Below, in pieces: positions 9,662-18,933 of a stretch of 64,000 nt of DNA; the first letter of the stretch is position 1, and each line of letters opens with the position of its first letter. Source of the stretch: Thalassotalea sp. (GTDB taxonomy: Bacteria; Pseudomonadota; Gammaproteobacteria; Enterobacterales; Alteromonadaceae). The DNA is taken from positions 1 to 64,000 of the forward strand of contig JAKVCY010000005.1 in NCBI GenBank assembly GCA_022448425.1. Direction: 5' to 3'. Position numbers and translations under genes: made by a program. A model generated the notes under the pieces. It did not search any database. It saw nothing but the letters and a program-made list of their open reading frames with translations, and was not told the DNA's origin.

Positions 9662-12600
9662 TTAGCTTTCACCTTGTTTAACGCTAACTATGTTAAAGAG
9701 CTCTTGAATGCTATCTTGCTTTATCACATCTAAGTAGTTGAATGGTTGCACTTTAGGACCATACAGCCCTAGCCACTGACATTGCTCTTTATTAGATAAC
9801 ACCAAGGCATGCTCTGTCATTGCACTCACCTGATCCCAACTAAGCGCCATTGGTTGCTCAAAATTAAATGGATAAAACGAAAAGGCAACATCTGCTCGTA
9901 GCTCTTTTCCTATGACTTGTTCACATCTTATCGTTAAGCGTTCGGCCAATTCTCTCGCATTGTTCTCTTTCTCGAAACCGATAATGACGAAGGTATCATC
10001 CGCCCAACGAATAACAAGGTCGTCATTGTGGCGACTATACAATAGAAAATCCGACAGATTGACCAATTGACTATTTGTAATTTCTGAGTCACACGATTTG
10101 CTCGACACCTTAACCATCAAGAGATAAAGACGAGGTAAAATATGGCGTTGAACAGGCAGTAAATTCTCATGTATCTGCGACATTAATTGTGTCGCCTGCT
10201 CAATGTATATATCTAGGTAACGTCGACTTTTAACCCCTGTCACCTTGTCTATCGTCGCAGCATCTTCGAGCAATTGATTAGCCTGCTCCAATTCAACATT
10301 CTTCGACATAAACTCTTGTGTTTTTTCTTTGACTTGCTGTTTCAAATATTCTTTTTGTTGTTGTTCAACTAAGAGTTTTCTATTTAAAAATCGCGAGTAA
10401 GATAACAAACTGATGGCAACAATCAGTGCATATAACAAATAGGCCCACCAAGTGTGCCAAGGCGCAGGTAATACGTGAATTTTTAAAGATAAACCTGGCT
10501 CACTCCAAGAATTTTCATTCGCGCCCGCAATGATTTCCAATTGATAATGCCCAGACGGTAAATTGGTATAAGTGGCGCGTCGCGACTTACCTGCGTCAAT
10601 CCATTCCTCATCAAACCCTTTTAAGCGATACTTATAACGTGTTGCCTCGGGAGCAGCATAATTAAGACCAACATATTCAAAAGAAACGATGGGGTCGGTG
10701 TAGGTTAACGTGAGTTCTTTTAGCTCAGATAAAGGAACAGGTAATGACATTGCTTCATTGAGCTTCAAGATGTTGGTCAGTCTAACTTCTGGTGGCGTAA
10801 CAAAAGAATCAATATTTTCTGGCTCTATACTGTTAAAGCCCTTACCCGCCCCAAAGAACAGCCTGTTGTCTTTACTTTTAAATGCAGAGCCATGGGTAAA
10901 CTCTAAGTCAACGAGGCCATGATTAAGGCCAAAGTGTTTAAAGCTTTTACTGCGCTGTGAATATCGAGAGATACCTTTACTGGTGGTAAACCAAAGGTCG
11001 CTATTAACGTCTTGTAGAATGCCGTAGATGGTCTTACTTTTCATCCCGTCATTTGAGTCTAAGCGTTCAAAACTAAAATCATTATTGTATCTACGCTCTC
11101 TTGATAAAATATTTAAACCAGTGGTTTGAGTACCAACCCAGAGCTTATCTTCATCATCAAACAGCATGATCCAAGTGAAATCATCAGAGAGGCTTTCTGG
11201 CTTAGTATCATCATGACGCAAATGCATAAAGGTTTCTGATTGAGGAGAGAAACGGCTTAAGCCGCCACCAAAAGTTGCAGCCCAGATATACCCTTGATCG
11301 TCTTCCGCAAGTTGCAGAATATGGTTAATTGAAGGCCCTAACTCCGGTGCATTTTCATTTTTAATAAAACGGCTAAAGCTACCGTCATCATTGAGTCTGT
11401 TAAACCCTAGATGGAAGGTAGATACCCAAATATTGCCATAGCGGTCACTAATAATATCTGTCACGCTGTTTGCCGATAGTGACTGTGGATTCTTATCGTC
11501 ATTGACATAGCGAATTATTTTGCCCGTTGACAAAGTAACAGCATGCAACCCCGAAGCTCTAGTACCTACCCACAACACATCATCTTGAACATACAAGCTC
11601 ATGACACGAAGTGAATCGAAATAACCATCTAGGTTAATTTTCTCGATGTGTTGATCCTGACTGGACAGAGTATAAATACCACCCGCATAAGTACTAAAAA
11701 CGATCGTATCGTCGGTCAGTTGAGCAAAACTGGTTATATTGTTGTTGCTGATAATAGGCGTTGTATGCGATGAAAACTGACTAAATGTTGCAATATTCGG
11801 ATCCCAGCGATTGACGCCGGTGAGGGTACCTACCCACATCATCTGATTTTTATCTTCAAAGATCGTTAAGATGTAGTCATTACTCAAGCTATAAGGGTTC
11901 TGGGGAGAATGTTTATGATGGTTAAATAACCTTTCGTTAAACTGATAAATGGAAAGGCCATTGTCTGTTGCTATCCAAATATTGTTATTAGTATCTTGAT
12001 ATATGTGGTTAATTGTGTTGCTCGGTAGATCTGAGGTACCACTCTCCTGATGCTGATAGTGAACAAACTCTCCTGTCGTCACGCTATAACGCAGCAACCC
12101 CTTATCTTCAGTGCCTATCCAAACTTGTCCTTGCTCATCAGCAAACAATGCACTAACAAACTTATTGGCATATTGGCTCTTTGTGCTATCGCCATATTTA
12201 ATTGCTTTGACAAACCTTCCATTTAAGTCAAAAACAGAAATACCCCCGCCATTTGTGCCAACCCATATTTCATCTTCGAAGGTTTGAGTGATCGCTTGAA
12301 TCGTATTGTGGGTTAAGCTATTTGGGTTACCTAGCTGCTGCCTTATCTGCTTAACCTGCCATTCATCACCGTCGAAAGTAAGTATGTTTAAGCCGTCAGC
12401 TGTACCTACCCAGATGTTGCCGTTAACATCTTCAAATAGTGCGTTAACTGTGTCATTGCTTAATACGCGATTTTCGCTCTTAGACGTAAAGTGGAGAAAG
12501 TCGTTCGTTTGTTCGCGGTAAAGGTTTAAGCCACCACCAAAGGTTCCCACCCATAACCTTTCTTCACGATCGACGAGTAAACGGCTAATAACGTCTGATG

Positions 12601-12850
12601 TTAACGAGTTAGGTAGGTTATTATCGTGATAAAAACTGACTGTCTGATGGCCGTCAAAACGATCTAACCCTTCTGAAGAGCCAAACCATATGAAACCTTC
12701 TTTGTCCTGTGCAATTGTCCGAACAAAGCTATAAGACATAGGGTTATCAATGCCAAAATCTTTGAATTGTTTTATTTCTTGCGCCACTAGAGTTGCTGAC
12801 CAGCATAGTAAATATAGAGCGAAGATTAAGTAAGAGTAAAAGCGATACAT
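9662..12850 (-). CDS. Reg_prop/Y_Y_Y periplasmic sensor fused to a degenerate GGDEF domain
   Basis: The protein has 1062 residues. A signal peptide (CWSATLVAQ) is followed by some 14 Reg_prop strands with the recurring pattern IWVGT..GL, making two beta-propellers to about residue 690. A Y_Y_Y domain follows at about 700-775 (GLNYAAPEATRYKYRLKGF), then one membrane helix near 795-815 and a coiled coil. The cytoplasmic end begins like a diguanylate cyclase (DKVTGVKSRRYL), but the GGDEF site reads WADDT within RWADDTFVII. It therefore should not make c-di-GMP and may act as a binding or relay domain. Reg_prop/Y_Y_Y sensors usually feed two-component systems. The neighbouring kinase is the obvious candidate partner. 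Confidence 0.85.
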   Translation of the reverse strand: MYRFYSYLIFALYLLCWSATLVAQEIKQFKDFGIDNPMSYSFVRTIAQDKEGFIWFGSSEGLDRFDGHQTVSFYHDNNLPNSLTSDVISRLLVDREERLWVGTFGGGLNLYREQTNDFLHFTSKSENRVLSNDTVNALFEDVNGNIWVGTADGLNILTFDGDEWQVKQIRQQLGNPNSLTHNTIQAITQTFEDEIWVGTNGGGISVFDLNGRFVKAIKYGDSTKSQYANKFVSALFADEQGQVWIGTEDKGLLRYSVTTGEFVHYQHQESGTSDLPSNTINHIYQDTNNNIWIATDNGLSIYQFNERLFNHHKHSPQNPYSLSNDYILTIFEDKNQMMWVGTLTGVNRWDPNIATFSQFSSHTTPIISNNNITSFAQLTDDTIVFSTYAGGIYTLSSQDQHIEKINLDGYFDSLRVMSLYVQDDVLWVGTRASGLHAVTLSTGKIIRYVNDDKNPQSLSANSVTDIISDRYGNIWVSTFHLGFNRLNDDGSFSRFIKNENAPELGPSINHILQLAEDDQGYIWAATFGGGLSRFSPQSETFMHLRHDDTKPESLSDDFTWIMLFDDEDKLWVGTQTTGLNILSRERRYNNDFSFERLDSNDGMKSKTIYGILQDVNSDLWFTTSKGISRYSQRSKSFKHFGLNHGLVDLEFTHGSAFKSKDNRLFFGAGKGFNSIEPENIDSFVTPPEVRLTNILKLNEAMSLPVPLSELKELTLTYTDPIVSFEYVGLNYAAPEATRYKYRLKGFDEEWIDAGKSRRATYTNLPSGHYQLEIIAGANENSWSEPGLSLKIHVLPAPWHTWWAYLLYALIVAISLLSYSRFLNRKLLVEQQQKEYLKQQVKEKTQEFMSKNVELEQANQLLEDAATIDKVTGVKSRRYLDIYIEQATQLMSQIHENLLPVQRHILPRLYLLMVKVSSKSCDSEITNSQLVNLSDFLLYSRHNDDLVIRWADDTFVIIGFEKENNARELAERLTIRCEQVIGKELRADVAFSFYPFNFEQPMALSWDQVSAMTEHALVLSNKEQCQWLGLYGPKVQPFNYLDVIKQDSIQELFNIVSVKQGES

Positions 12851-12897
12851 AGTGAGATGACTATAACAACAAAACTTGCTAATAACCTCTTAAAAGA

Positions 12898-12924
12898 AAA
12901 GCCATTGTCTTAAACAATGGCTTT
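12898..12924 (-). terminator. Terminator of the minus-strand subtilase
   Basis: AAAGCCATTGT and ACAATGGCTTT form a perfect 11-bp stem around a 5-base loop. On the minus strand it is followed by a T-rich run. It lies 12 bases beyond the stop codon of the subtilase. Confidence 0.85.
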
Positions 12925-12935
12925 AGGTACTAATT

Positions 12936-14642
12936 TTACTGAGGTTCAACCCAATGGTTGATATTAATCGTAGTAGACTCATAATCATCTACATTTAAGC
13001 GCCAGAGCACAGCACCAGTCTCAAAATTTAGACGCCATAGAACGGCATCCGTTTCAAAATCTAGTCGCCAAAGCACCGCATCAGTCGACGCCATATTTTT
13101 CCAATCTTTTGGATTTTCATTATGGTTCAAACGCCATAATACAGCATCATTAGACAGGGCATTCTCTTCAGTTTTCCAAACATATTCGTCGCCGAGCCCT
13201 TCGACATAGAAGTTGCCGTCTTCATTAATGTTAGCAGGTCCGTAGAAGTGCTCTTCACCAGATAGGTCTTTCGCAATGTCTAGCGATTGATTCGCGCAAC
13301 CCATTGCAGTACTAAATAGTGCGTCTCTTGCATTAACCACACCAGAACCCTGCTGGAAAACACTGTAAGCTATCTTGCCATCACTATTTCGTGCAGTATG
13401 AGCGCTGTCGATTAAACGACACTTAACATCATCAGGCGTTAGACTTGGATCTTGAGAAATCATCAACGCAGCGACACCTGAGACCACAGCCGCAGCTTGT
13501 GACGTACCTGACATTTCAAAATAACTGCCACCGTCGTGATATTCAGGGTGCTTAGTTGCGATTTGTGTATCAAACGACATTAAGCCAGCAACATGCCCAC
13601 CAGGCGCAACAAGGTCTGGCTTAACAAAACCCGCGGGGGTTGGGCCAGCAGCACTGAAAGAGGCTATTTTGTCGTCACCGGTTACAAACTCAGTGTAATT
13701 GTCGGTCATTGCGCCAACGGTAATAATGTAAGGTACATTGCCTGGCACACCTATCGTCATTGGATCTGGACCACTGTTACCAGCTGATGCAACAACAACG
13801 ATACCCTCTTTCCATGCCTTCATTACCGCTTGATTCAATGGATCTTCCCAGTAGTAAGAGCGCTGCTTACCACCAAAAGATAGGTTTAATACGCGCAAAT
13901 TGATCTGGTCTTTTACTTGAAGTGCCCAGTCAATACCACGAATAACATCAGCGTACGTCGCTTTACCTTCAGTATCAAACGCTCTAATACCTACAATGGC
14001 AGCATTCGGCGCTACACCATATACTTGGCCATAAACATCGTAGTCAGCGTTAGTAGCAACACTCGCGATATGGGTTCCGTGACCATTTTCTTCATTGCTG
14101 TAGTTACTAATTGTGTTGGTGATCGCGTCGTATGTACCCCAGAACTTGTCTCTGCCATACAAATCTGTAGATAGACCTAAACCACTAAGGGAAGTCGAAA
14201 TAGAATCAATGCCGGTATCAAGGAAACCGATAGTGACATCGTCACCATAATTACCATAGTAATGGGCATAATCGGCATCAATATAGTCTGGGATTACAGC
14301 AAGAGGCTGCCATCTTCTTTTAATCCAACTATTAAAACCGGACAGTTCAACTTTATAGTTCTCAGTGATAGTAAAAGCACTGTTAGACTTTATTTTCGAA
14401 TACTGCTCAGGCGTCAACGGCACCGCAATGGCGTTAATTATCGACAATTCGTGTGTCGGAGATAAAGACATCTCTTTGACTAATGACGCTAATACACGGC
14501 TGTCATTTGACTTCACAATGTAAGAACGTGTTTGTTGCTCAATGGTCAGTTCCTCAGGAGCTGACGTAAGCCTTAACAGCGAAGCAGCCATGGCGACGAA
14601 CGAAACGAAACTAATCCGTTTCAATATAGTTTTATTTTTCAT
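12936..14642 (-). CDS. Secreted S8 (subtilisin-like) peptidase with C-terminal AVLWRL repeats
   Basis: The protein has 568 residues. It begins with a signal-like N-terminus (to about residue 28), then an I9-like propeptide (about 38-100) and a subtilase domain with Asp142 (FLDTGID), His188 (GHGTHIAS) and Ser381 (SGTSQAAA). The ASAGNSG motif supplies the oxyanion asparagine. After the catalytic domain, residues 499-550 carry four short repeats: DAVLWRLN, DAVLWRLD, DAVLWRLN and GAVLWRLN. Their starts are 22, 11 and 11 residues apart. The family degrades extracellular protein. The repeat tail is not a PPC domain and its role is unknown. The gene is divergent from the second subtilase. Confidence 0.9.
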   Translation of the reverse strand: MKNKTILKRISFVSFVAMAASLLRLTSAPEELTIEQQTRSYIVKSNDSRVLASLVKEMSLSPTHELSIINAIAVPLTPEQYSKIKSNSAFTITENYKVELSGFNSWIKRRWQPLAVIPDYIDADYAHYYGNYGDDVTIGFLDTGIDSISTSLSGLGLSTDLYGRDKFWGTYDAITNTISNYSNEENGHGTHIASVATNADYDVYGQVYGVAPNAAIVGIRAFDTEGKATYADVIRGIDWALQVKDQINLRVLNLSFGGKQRSYYWEDPLNQAVMKAWKEGIVVVASAGNSGPDPMTIGVPGNVPYIITVGAMTDNYTEFVTGDDKIASFSAAGPTPAGFVKPDLVAPGGHVAGLMSFDTQIATKHPEYHDGGSYFEMSGTSQAAAVVSGVAALMISQDPSLTPDDVKCRLIDSAHTARNSDGKIAYSVFQQGSGVVNARDALFSTAMGCANQSLDIAKDLSGEEHFYGPANINEDGNFYVEGLGDEYVWKTEENALSNDAVLWRLNHNENPKDWKNMASTDAVLWRLDFETDAVLWRLNFETGAVLWRLNVDDYESTTININHWVEPQ

Positions 14643-14856
14643 TTTTAATCCCCTATGCCCAAAACTTCATTAAAAAATAATCATTTATTCTTTATTTAAA
14701 CCAGGGATATAAGCTTTCATTCGCGTGTTATGCTGTTATTAACGAACTACGTGTTAATATTTTGTAACAATTCGCATGAATGAAAACATAAACTAATCCC
14801 TTTCCCAGCTCAACAGTTTTCTTACTGCACCAAACCTTGAGCCCCTAAAACAAAAC

Positions 14857-14881
14857 ATCCAGCCCACATAGTAGGCTGGAT
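14857..14881 (-). terminator. Orphan hairpin, possible terminator
   Basis: ATCCAGCC pairs with GGCTGGAT around a 9-base loop. Read on the minus strand it is followed by GTTTTGTTTT. No gene ending here was recognised, so it may mark a lost or small transcript. Confidence 0.35.
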
Positions 14882-15301
14882 TCAATAGCGCTTTTGATAA
14901 CGACATCAATATTCAATTGGCTAGACTTCAACTACTTTCTTCAACATCAATAACAAAACAGTGTTACCTAAATGTTTGGCATGTTGCGAGAAATTATGAA
15001 GTGGAAAAAAATGCGCTTACGTTTTTCCCTTTCAAATTTCTGACATGTTTTGTTAGTAGAGTGAAGGCTGAAGCGATGCGTTTTTTGGCCTCAGTCTCGC
15101 TTTCGTTTGATACTAACAGTTGCTAAATCCCCCTCTAGCAATTTACCGACAAATTTTCGAACAATCCCGACAAAAACAAAAAACAAATATAAATTTCAAA
15201 TAGTTAAAGGATACAATCCAAAATCACCAAGTCGTTATTTCACCATAAGACGTCCTAATTTTGCTATGAAGAAGTGTCAGCTAGATCCGATACTGATGTG
15301 C

Positions 15302-15315
15302 GTTGATTAATCAAC
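15302..15315. promoter_or_regulatory. Perfect 14-bp palindrome upstream of the subtilase
   Basis: GTTGATTAATCAAC is its own reverse complement and lies 95 bases before the start of the PPC-domain subtilase, in an AT-rich promoter region. It could be a regulator-binding site; no regulator is identified. Confidence 0.35.
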
Positions 15316-15409
15316 AATTATTCAAATCAAAAAAATTATAAGTGTGGTGCTTTGGCGTCAATTGAGCACTCAAAAACACACAACAAAATAACCATGGAGT
15401 TACTGTCAG

Positions 15410-17785
15410 ATGAGAAATAACAAAAAGATAGTGCTAAGTGCATTAGCGGTTTCTATTGCACTCGCTAGCACTACGGCACATTCAGCGTCGCAGCCAGAAA
15501 TTAAGCAAGTAGCCAAAGGCACTAGCGCAGTTCAAAGTTTCGCTGAATGGCGAGCACAAGAAAAACTAAGCCAGCGTGATTACACCGATAGATTAATCAT
15601 TACTTACAAAGATAAATATCAGCCGGCCTTCAGAAGTAAGGGGCAAGGTATGGGGCAAACACCAAGCTTAGCGAAAAAGCTAGGTGTGAACCTAAAACAC
15701 GTTAAAACCCTAAAAAACAAAAGCCAAGTAATTCAGCTTGATGAAGCTAAATCAATCAAAGATATTAACGTCTTGGTTGAGCGTATCCGCAGAGATTCAT
15801 CAGTAGTTTCTGTTGAGCCAGACTATAAGCGCTTTTTAATGTCTCAAGATCAACCTTGGGGTATTTCTCAAACACAGTCAGACCAATTATCTGATGCCAA
15901 CGCAAGCAATATGACTGTATGTATTATTGACTCAGGTTACGAACAGTCTAACCCTGATTTAGCTGCTAATAATGCATCAGGTACAAATGACTCAGGCACA
16001 GGCAACTGGTACCAAGCAGGTGGTTCGCACGGTACACACGTTGCGGGTACTATTGCGGGTGTAAACAATAGCGAAGGTATAGTAGGTGTTTTGCCGAATA
16101 CCAATGTAAACCTTCACATTATTAAAGTATTCAACGCAAGTGGTTGGGCTTACTCTAGTGACCTAACTGACGCAGTAGACACTTGTGTTAACAATGGCGC
16201 TAAAGTTGTTAATATGAGTTTAGGTGGTTCAGGTTCATCGAACGCTGAGCGCAACGCTTTACAAGCTGCTGCAAACCAAGATGTATTGCTAATTGCTGCA
16301 TCGGGTAATGACGGTAATTCGACATTATCTTACCCAGCGTCTTATGACTCAGTAATGGCCGTTGGCGCTTTAGATAGCAACAACCAACACGCTGAATTTT
16401 CACAGTACACAAGCCAAGTTGAAATCTCAGCACCGGGTGAAGCGGTACTATCGACAGTAGCTGGTGATGGCCGCTTAGGTTACATCTCTATTGGTTCAAC
16501 GACGTATGGTAATGACTCGGTTGTTCCTCAAACCCGCTACGTTCAAAGTGGCAGCAGCTTCTCAGTTTCAAATATCAACGGCAGCGCTAGCGGAACCCTA
16601 GCTGCGTGTACAGTTTCAGGAAACAGCTACAGCTGTAGCGGCGTGAGCGGTAATATTTGTTTAGCAGAGCGTAATGACAACCAAGTAGGTAGTAATTACC
16701 CTGAAATTAACCCAGCAAAAGCATGTACTGATGCCGGTGCTTCTGCCGTTATCGTATATGGTGATACTGATCGTCCGGGCCTTCAAAACCCATTCTTAGT
16801 TGACGCAAATGGCGATGTAACTGTTCCAACAGTATCTGTTGACCGAGCACTAGGTCTGCAGTTGATGGGGCAACTAGGTTCTAGCACGACAGTTACCGTT
16901 AACGGTTCTCAAGACTATGCATATTACAACGGTACATCAATGGCAACGCCTCACGTAGCTGGTGTAGCTGCTTTAGTATGGAGCAACAACATTAACTGTA
17001 CTGCAGAGCAAGTTCGTTCAGCATTGAAAAACACAGCATTAGATATTGATGTTGCAGGCCGTGATAACAGAACGGGTTATGGCCTTGTTCAAGCTAAAGC
17101 AGCGTCAGACTCACTGGCATCTTCATGTACAGGTACTACGCCACCATCTTCAGGTGTTGTACTAGAAAATGGTGTTGCACAGTCTAACTTAAGTTCTAGT
17201 ACTGAGCTGACATTTACGATGGAAGTGCCTGCAGGCGCGACTGACCTTTCATTCAATATGAGCGGCGGTACTGGTGACGCCGACTTATACGTGAGATTTG
17301 GCTCAGTACCAACCTCAAGCACTTACGATTGTCGTCCTTATGAGAGTGGTAATAATGAAAGTTGTGCTATTTCTAACGTACAAGCAGGTACTTACTATGT
17401 GACAATTGATGCTTACTCTGCATTTAGCGGCGTATCGTTAACCGGTTCTTACACAGCGCCAGGTAACGGCGGCGGTGCGACAGGTGGTAGCGCTTCAGTA
17501 TCAGATATTAGTATTTCTCGCAGTCAATGGCTGTACTACACTATCGATATTCCAGCAGGTATGTCGACATTAGACTTCGTAATGAGTGGCGGTACAGGTG
17601 ACGCAGACTTACACATCCGTCAGGGTTCACAACCAACATTGTCACAATACGATTGTCGCCCATACGAGAGTGGTAACAATGAAACATGTTCGTTTACTAA
17701 CCCAGCAGCGGGTACTTGGCACATTGGTATCTATGGATATCGCGCATCAAGTGGCATGGATTTAACGGTTACTTACAATCCTTAG
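15410..17785 (+). CDS. Extracellular S8 peptidase with PA insert and two PPC domains
   Basis: The protein has 791 residues. Signal peptide to about residue 25 (STTAHSA), I9 propeptide (about 60-142), then a subtilase domain with Asp174 (CIIDSGYE), His207 (GSHGTHVAG), Asn300 (ASGN) and Ser510 (NGTSMATPH). A PA-like domain is inserted at about 355-495, between the Asn and Ser motifs. Two pre-peptidase C-terminal domains (about 583-683 and 693-791) each carry YDCRPYESGNNE. PPC domains are usually trimmed off or help type II-secreted enzymes bind insoluble protein. This is the typical exported protease architecture of marine Alteromonadales. A strong terminator follows. Confidence 0.93.
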   Translation: MRNNKKIVLSALAVSIALASTTAHSASQPEIKQVAKGTSAVQSFAEWRAQEKLSQRDYTDRLIITYKDKYQPAFRSKGQGMGQTPSLAKKLGVNLKHVKTLKNKSQVIQLDEAKSIKDINVLVERIRRDSSVVSVEPDYKRFLMSQDQPWGISQTQSDQLSDANASNMTVCIIDSGYEQSNPDLAANNASGTNDSGTGNWYQAGGSHGTHVAGTIAGVNNSEGIVGVLPNTNVNLHIIKVFNASGWAYSSDLTDAVDTCVNNGAKVVNMSLGGSGSSNAERNALQAAANQDVLLIAASGNDGNSTLSYPASYDSVMAVGALDSNNQHAEFSQYTSQVEISAPGEAVLSTVAGDGRLGYISIGSTTYGNDSVVPQTRYVQSGSSFSVSNINGSASGTLAACTVSGNSYSCSGVSGNICLAERNDNQVGSNYPEINPAKACTDAGASAVIVYGDTDRPGLQNPFLVDANGDVTVPTVSVDRALGLQLMGQLGSSTTVTVNGSQDYAYYNGTSMATPHVAGVAALVWSNNINCTAEQVRSALKNTALDIDVAGRDNRTGYGLVQAKAASDSLASSCTGTTPPSSGVVLENGVAQSNLSSSTELTFTMEVPAGATDLSFNMSGGTGDADLYVRFGSVPTSSTYDCRPYESGNNESCAISNVQAGTYYVTIDAYSAFSGVSLTGSYTAPGNGGGATGGSASVSDISISRSQWLYYTIDIPAGMSTLDFVMSGGTGDADLHIRQGSQPTLSQYDCRPYESGNNETCSFTNPAAGTWHIGIYGYRASSGMDLTVTYNP

Positions 17786-17838
17786 TTTTAAAGAGATTTA
17801 CATGAGCTACTCCCTGGTTCACGTAAATATTCAAACGT

Positions 17839-17866
17839 AAAAAAGCGGCTTTGGTGCCGCTTTTTT
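17839..17866 (+). terminator. Terminator of the PPC subtilase
   Basis: AAAAAAGCGGC pairs with GCCGCTTTTTT around TTTGGT and runs into a T-tract. Confidence 0.92.
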
Positions 17867-17966
17867 TATTCTAAATTTGTCCAACTATCTCTTTCTACTC
17901 CACAATTCATCCATATTTCGTTGATATCCTTTTTTAAAAATACCTCGCGTAAATTATAGGTATAAT

Positions 17967-18707
17967 ATGAAAGCCTTAGTCCAAGCTTTATTCTTGTTGT
18001 TCGTTACAGCGAACGCACAAGCAACTAACATGAAAAACATTTTAAGCCGTCTTGCTATTTTGAGTTTGCCAATAGTTTTCAGTACAGCACAAGCATCTCA
18101 AGATTATGATGACTTAGAATTACGCGGAATCGTAAAGTCAGAGTATTCTGATATTGACCAGTTTGGATTAACAGGTATAGAAGTGCGCGCAAGTAAACGA
18201 TGGCGTAACGTTTTTGGGGAGCTTCGTTACCGCGACGTCAGCGATAAACACGAGGGGATAAAGCTTGAGGAAGACCGCTGGAGTGCTAGCCTAGGTTACG
18301 TTGCGTATTATTCAAAAAGCCTACATTTTGATATTCGTGCTAACCATGGAAACATTGAAGCCGAGCTAAGTAACGAATATGGCAGTGCCGATTTCGATAC
18401 CAATTATTACAGCGGAAGTGGGTTTGTTCATTATAACGTTTTAGATAATGTTAACCTTTATGCAGGATTAGAATATCAGAACTTAAAAGACGCACCTGAC
18501 CAAAAAGCGTATCACCTAAGTTCAATATACACCTTTAATGCATTGTCTGTAGGTGCTGAGCACGTTAAGTATTCCGACTCGGATTATACTGAGATACTCT
18601 TTTTAATTCATGGGACTAAAAGCACTTCCAAGTGGAGTTCACGGTATAGAAAAAGTACTGTGAATCAGTTTAAATACTTCCAACCCCATAGCAAACGATG
18701 TATCTGA
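17967..18707 (+). CDS. Predicted outer membrane beta-barrel protein with two tandem signal peptides
   Basis: The protein has 246 residues if started at 17967. The body alternates hydrophobic and polar residues in beta-hairpin fashion (FGELRYRDV, WSASLGYVAYY, NLYAGLEYQNL), which suggests a small outer-membrane barrel; no named family is recognised. The N-terminus is odd. The first ATG starts a signal peptide ending AQATN, and an in-frame ATG at 18030 starts another ending AQASQ. A perfect TATAAT touches the first ATG (17961-17966); if it is the -10 box, the transcript would begin past that ATG and 18030 would be the true start. The C-terminus ends in KRCI rather than an aromatic residue, so the last strand may be altered. 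Confidence 0.6.
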   Translation: MKALVQALFLLFVTANAQATNMKNILSRLAILSLPIVFSTAQASQDYDDLELRGIVKSEYSDIDQFGLTGIEVRASKRWRNVFGELRYRDVSDKHEGIKLEEDRWSASLGYVAYYSKSLHFDIRANHGNIEAELSNEYGSADFDTNYYSGSGFVHYNVLDNVNLYAGLEYQNLKDAPDQKAYHLSSIYTFNALSVGAEHVKYSDSDYTEILFLIHGTKSTSKWSSRYRKSTVNQFKYFQPHSKRCI

Positions 18708-18727
18708 CGGACCGTCTCGTTTGCTAT
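18688..18727 (+). terminator. Hairpin overlapping the end of the barrel protein gene
   Basis: ATAGCAAACGA (18688-18698) pairs perfectly with TCGTTTGCTAT (18717-18727). The stop codon lies in the loop. There is no clear T-tract, so termination is uncertain; it may stabilise the mRNA end. Confidence 0.45.
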
Positions 18728-18933
18728 TACCCTAAATCATTTGCTAGCAATAGAACTGCTCTTTTTCGTCAAGCTGGGGCTTACCAAAGACATGATTCGA
18801 GTGAAGCAAAGCCACATATTGTTATGTATGAACAAGCATGGCTATTAATTAATCGAAAAATACACTTTATTTTAGACGGCTAAACGTCCATAATTCCATT
18901 TAGAATCTAAGTGGAACTAGTTAAGGTACGATT

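Larger units (their letters stand above)
14643..15409. other. 767-base intergenic region between divergent subtilases
   Basis: No credible gene is seen; short ORFs here lack family resemblance and ribosome sites. It holds several symmetric elements. TATTAAC and GTTAATA lie 9 bases apart at 14737-14759. The hairpin ATCCAGCC/GGCTGGAT at 14857-14881 has a T-rich flank on the minus strand. The perfect 14-bp palindrome GTTGATTAATCAAC is at 15302-15315, about 95 bases before the plus-strand subtilase. The region presumably carries both promoters. Confidence 0.5.

Noticed and set aside
14917-15310. Two short plus-strand ORFs in the protease control region
   Set aside because: Composition and lack of ribosome sites or homology suggest chance frames.
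18698-18883. 61-codon ORF after the barrel protein
   Set aside because: It starts inside a hairpin stem, lacks a ribosome site and shows no family pattern.
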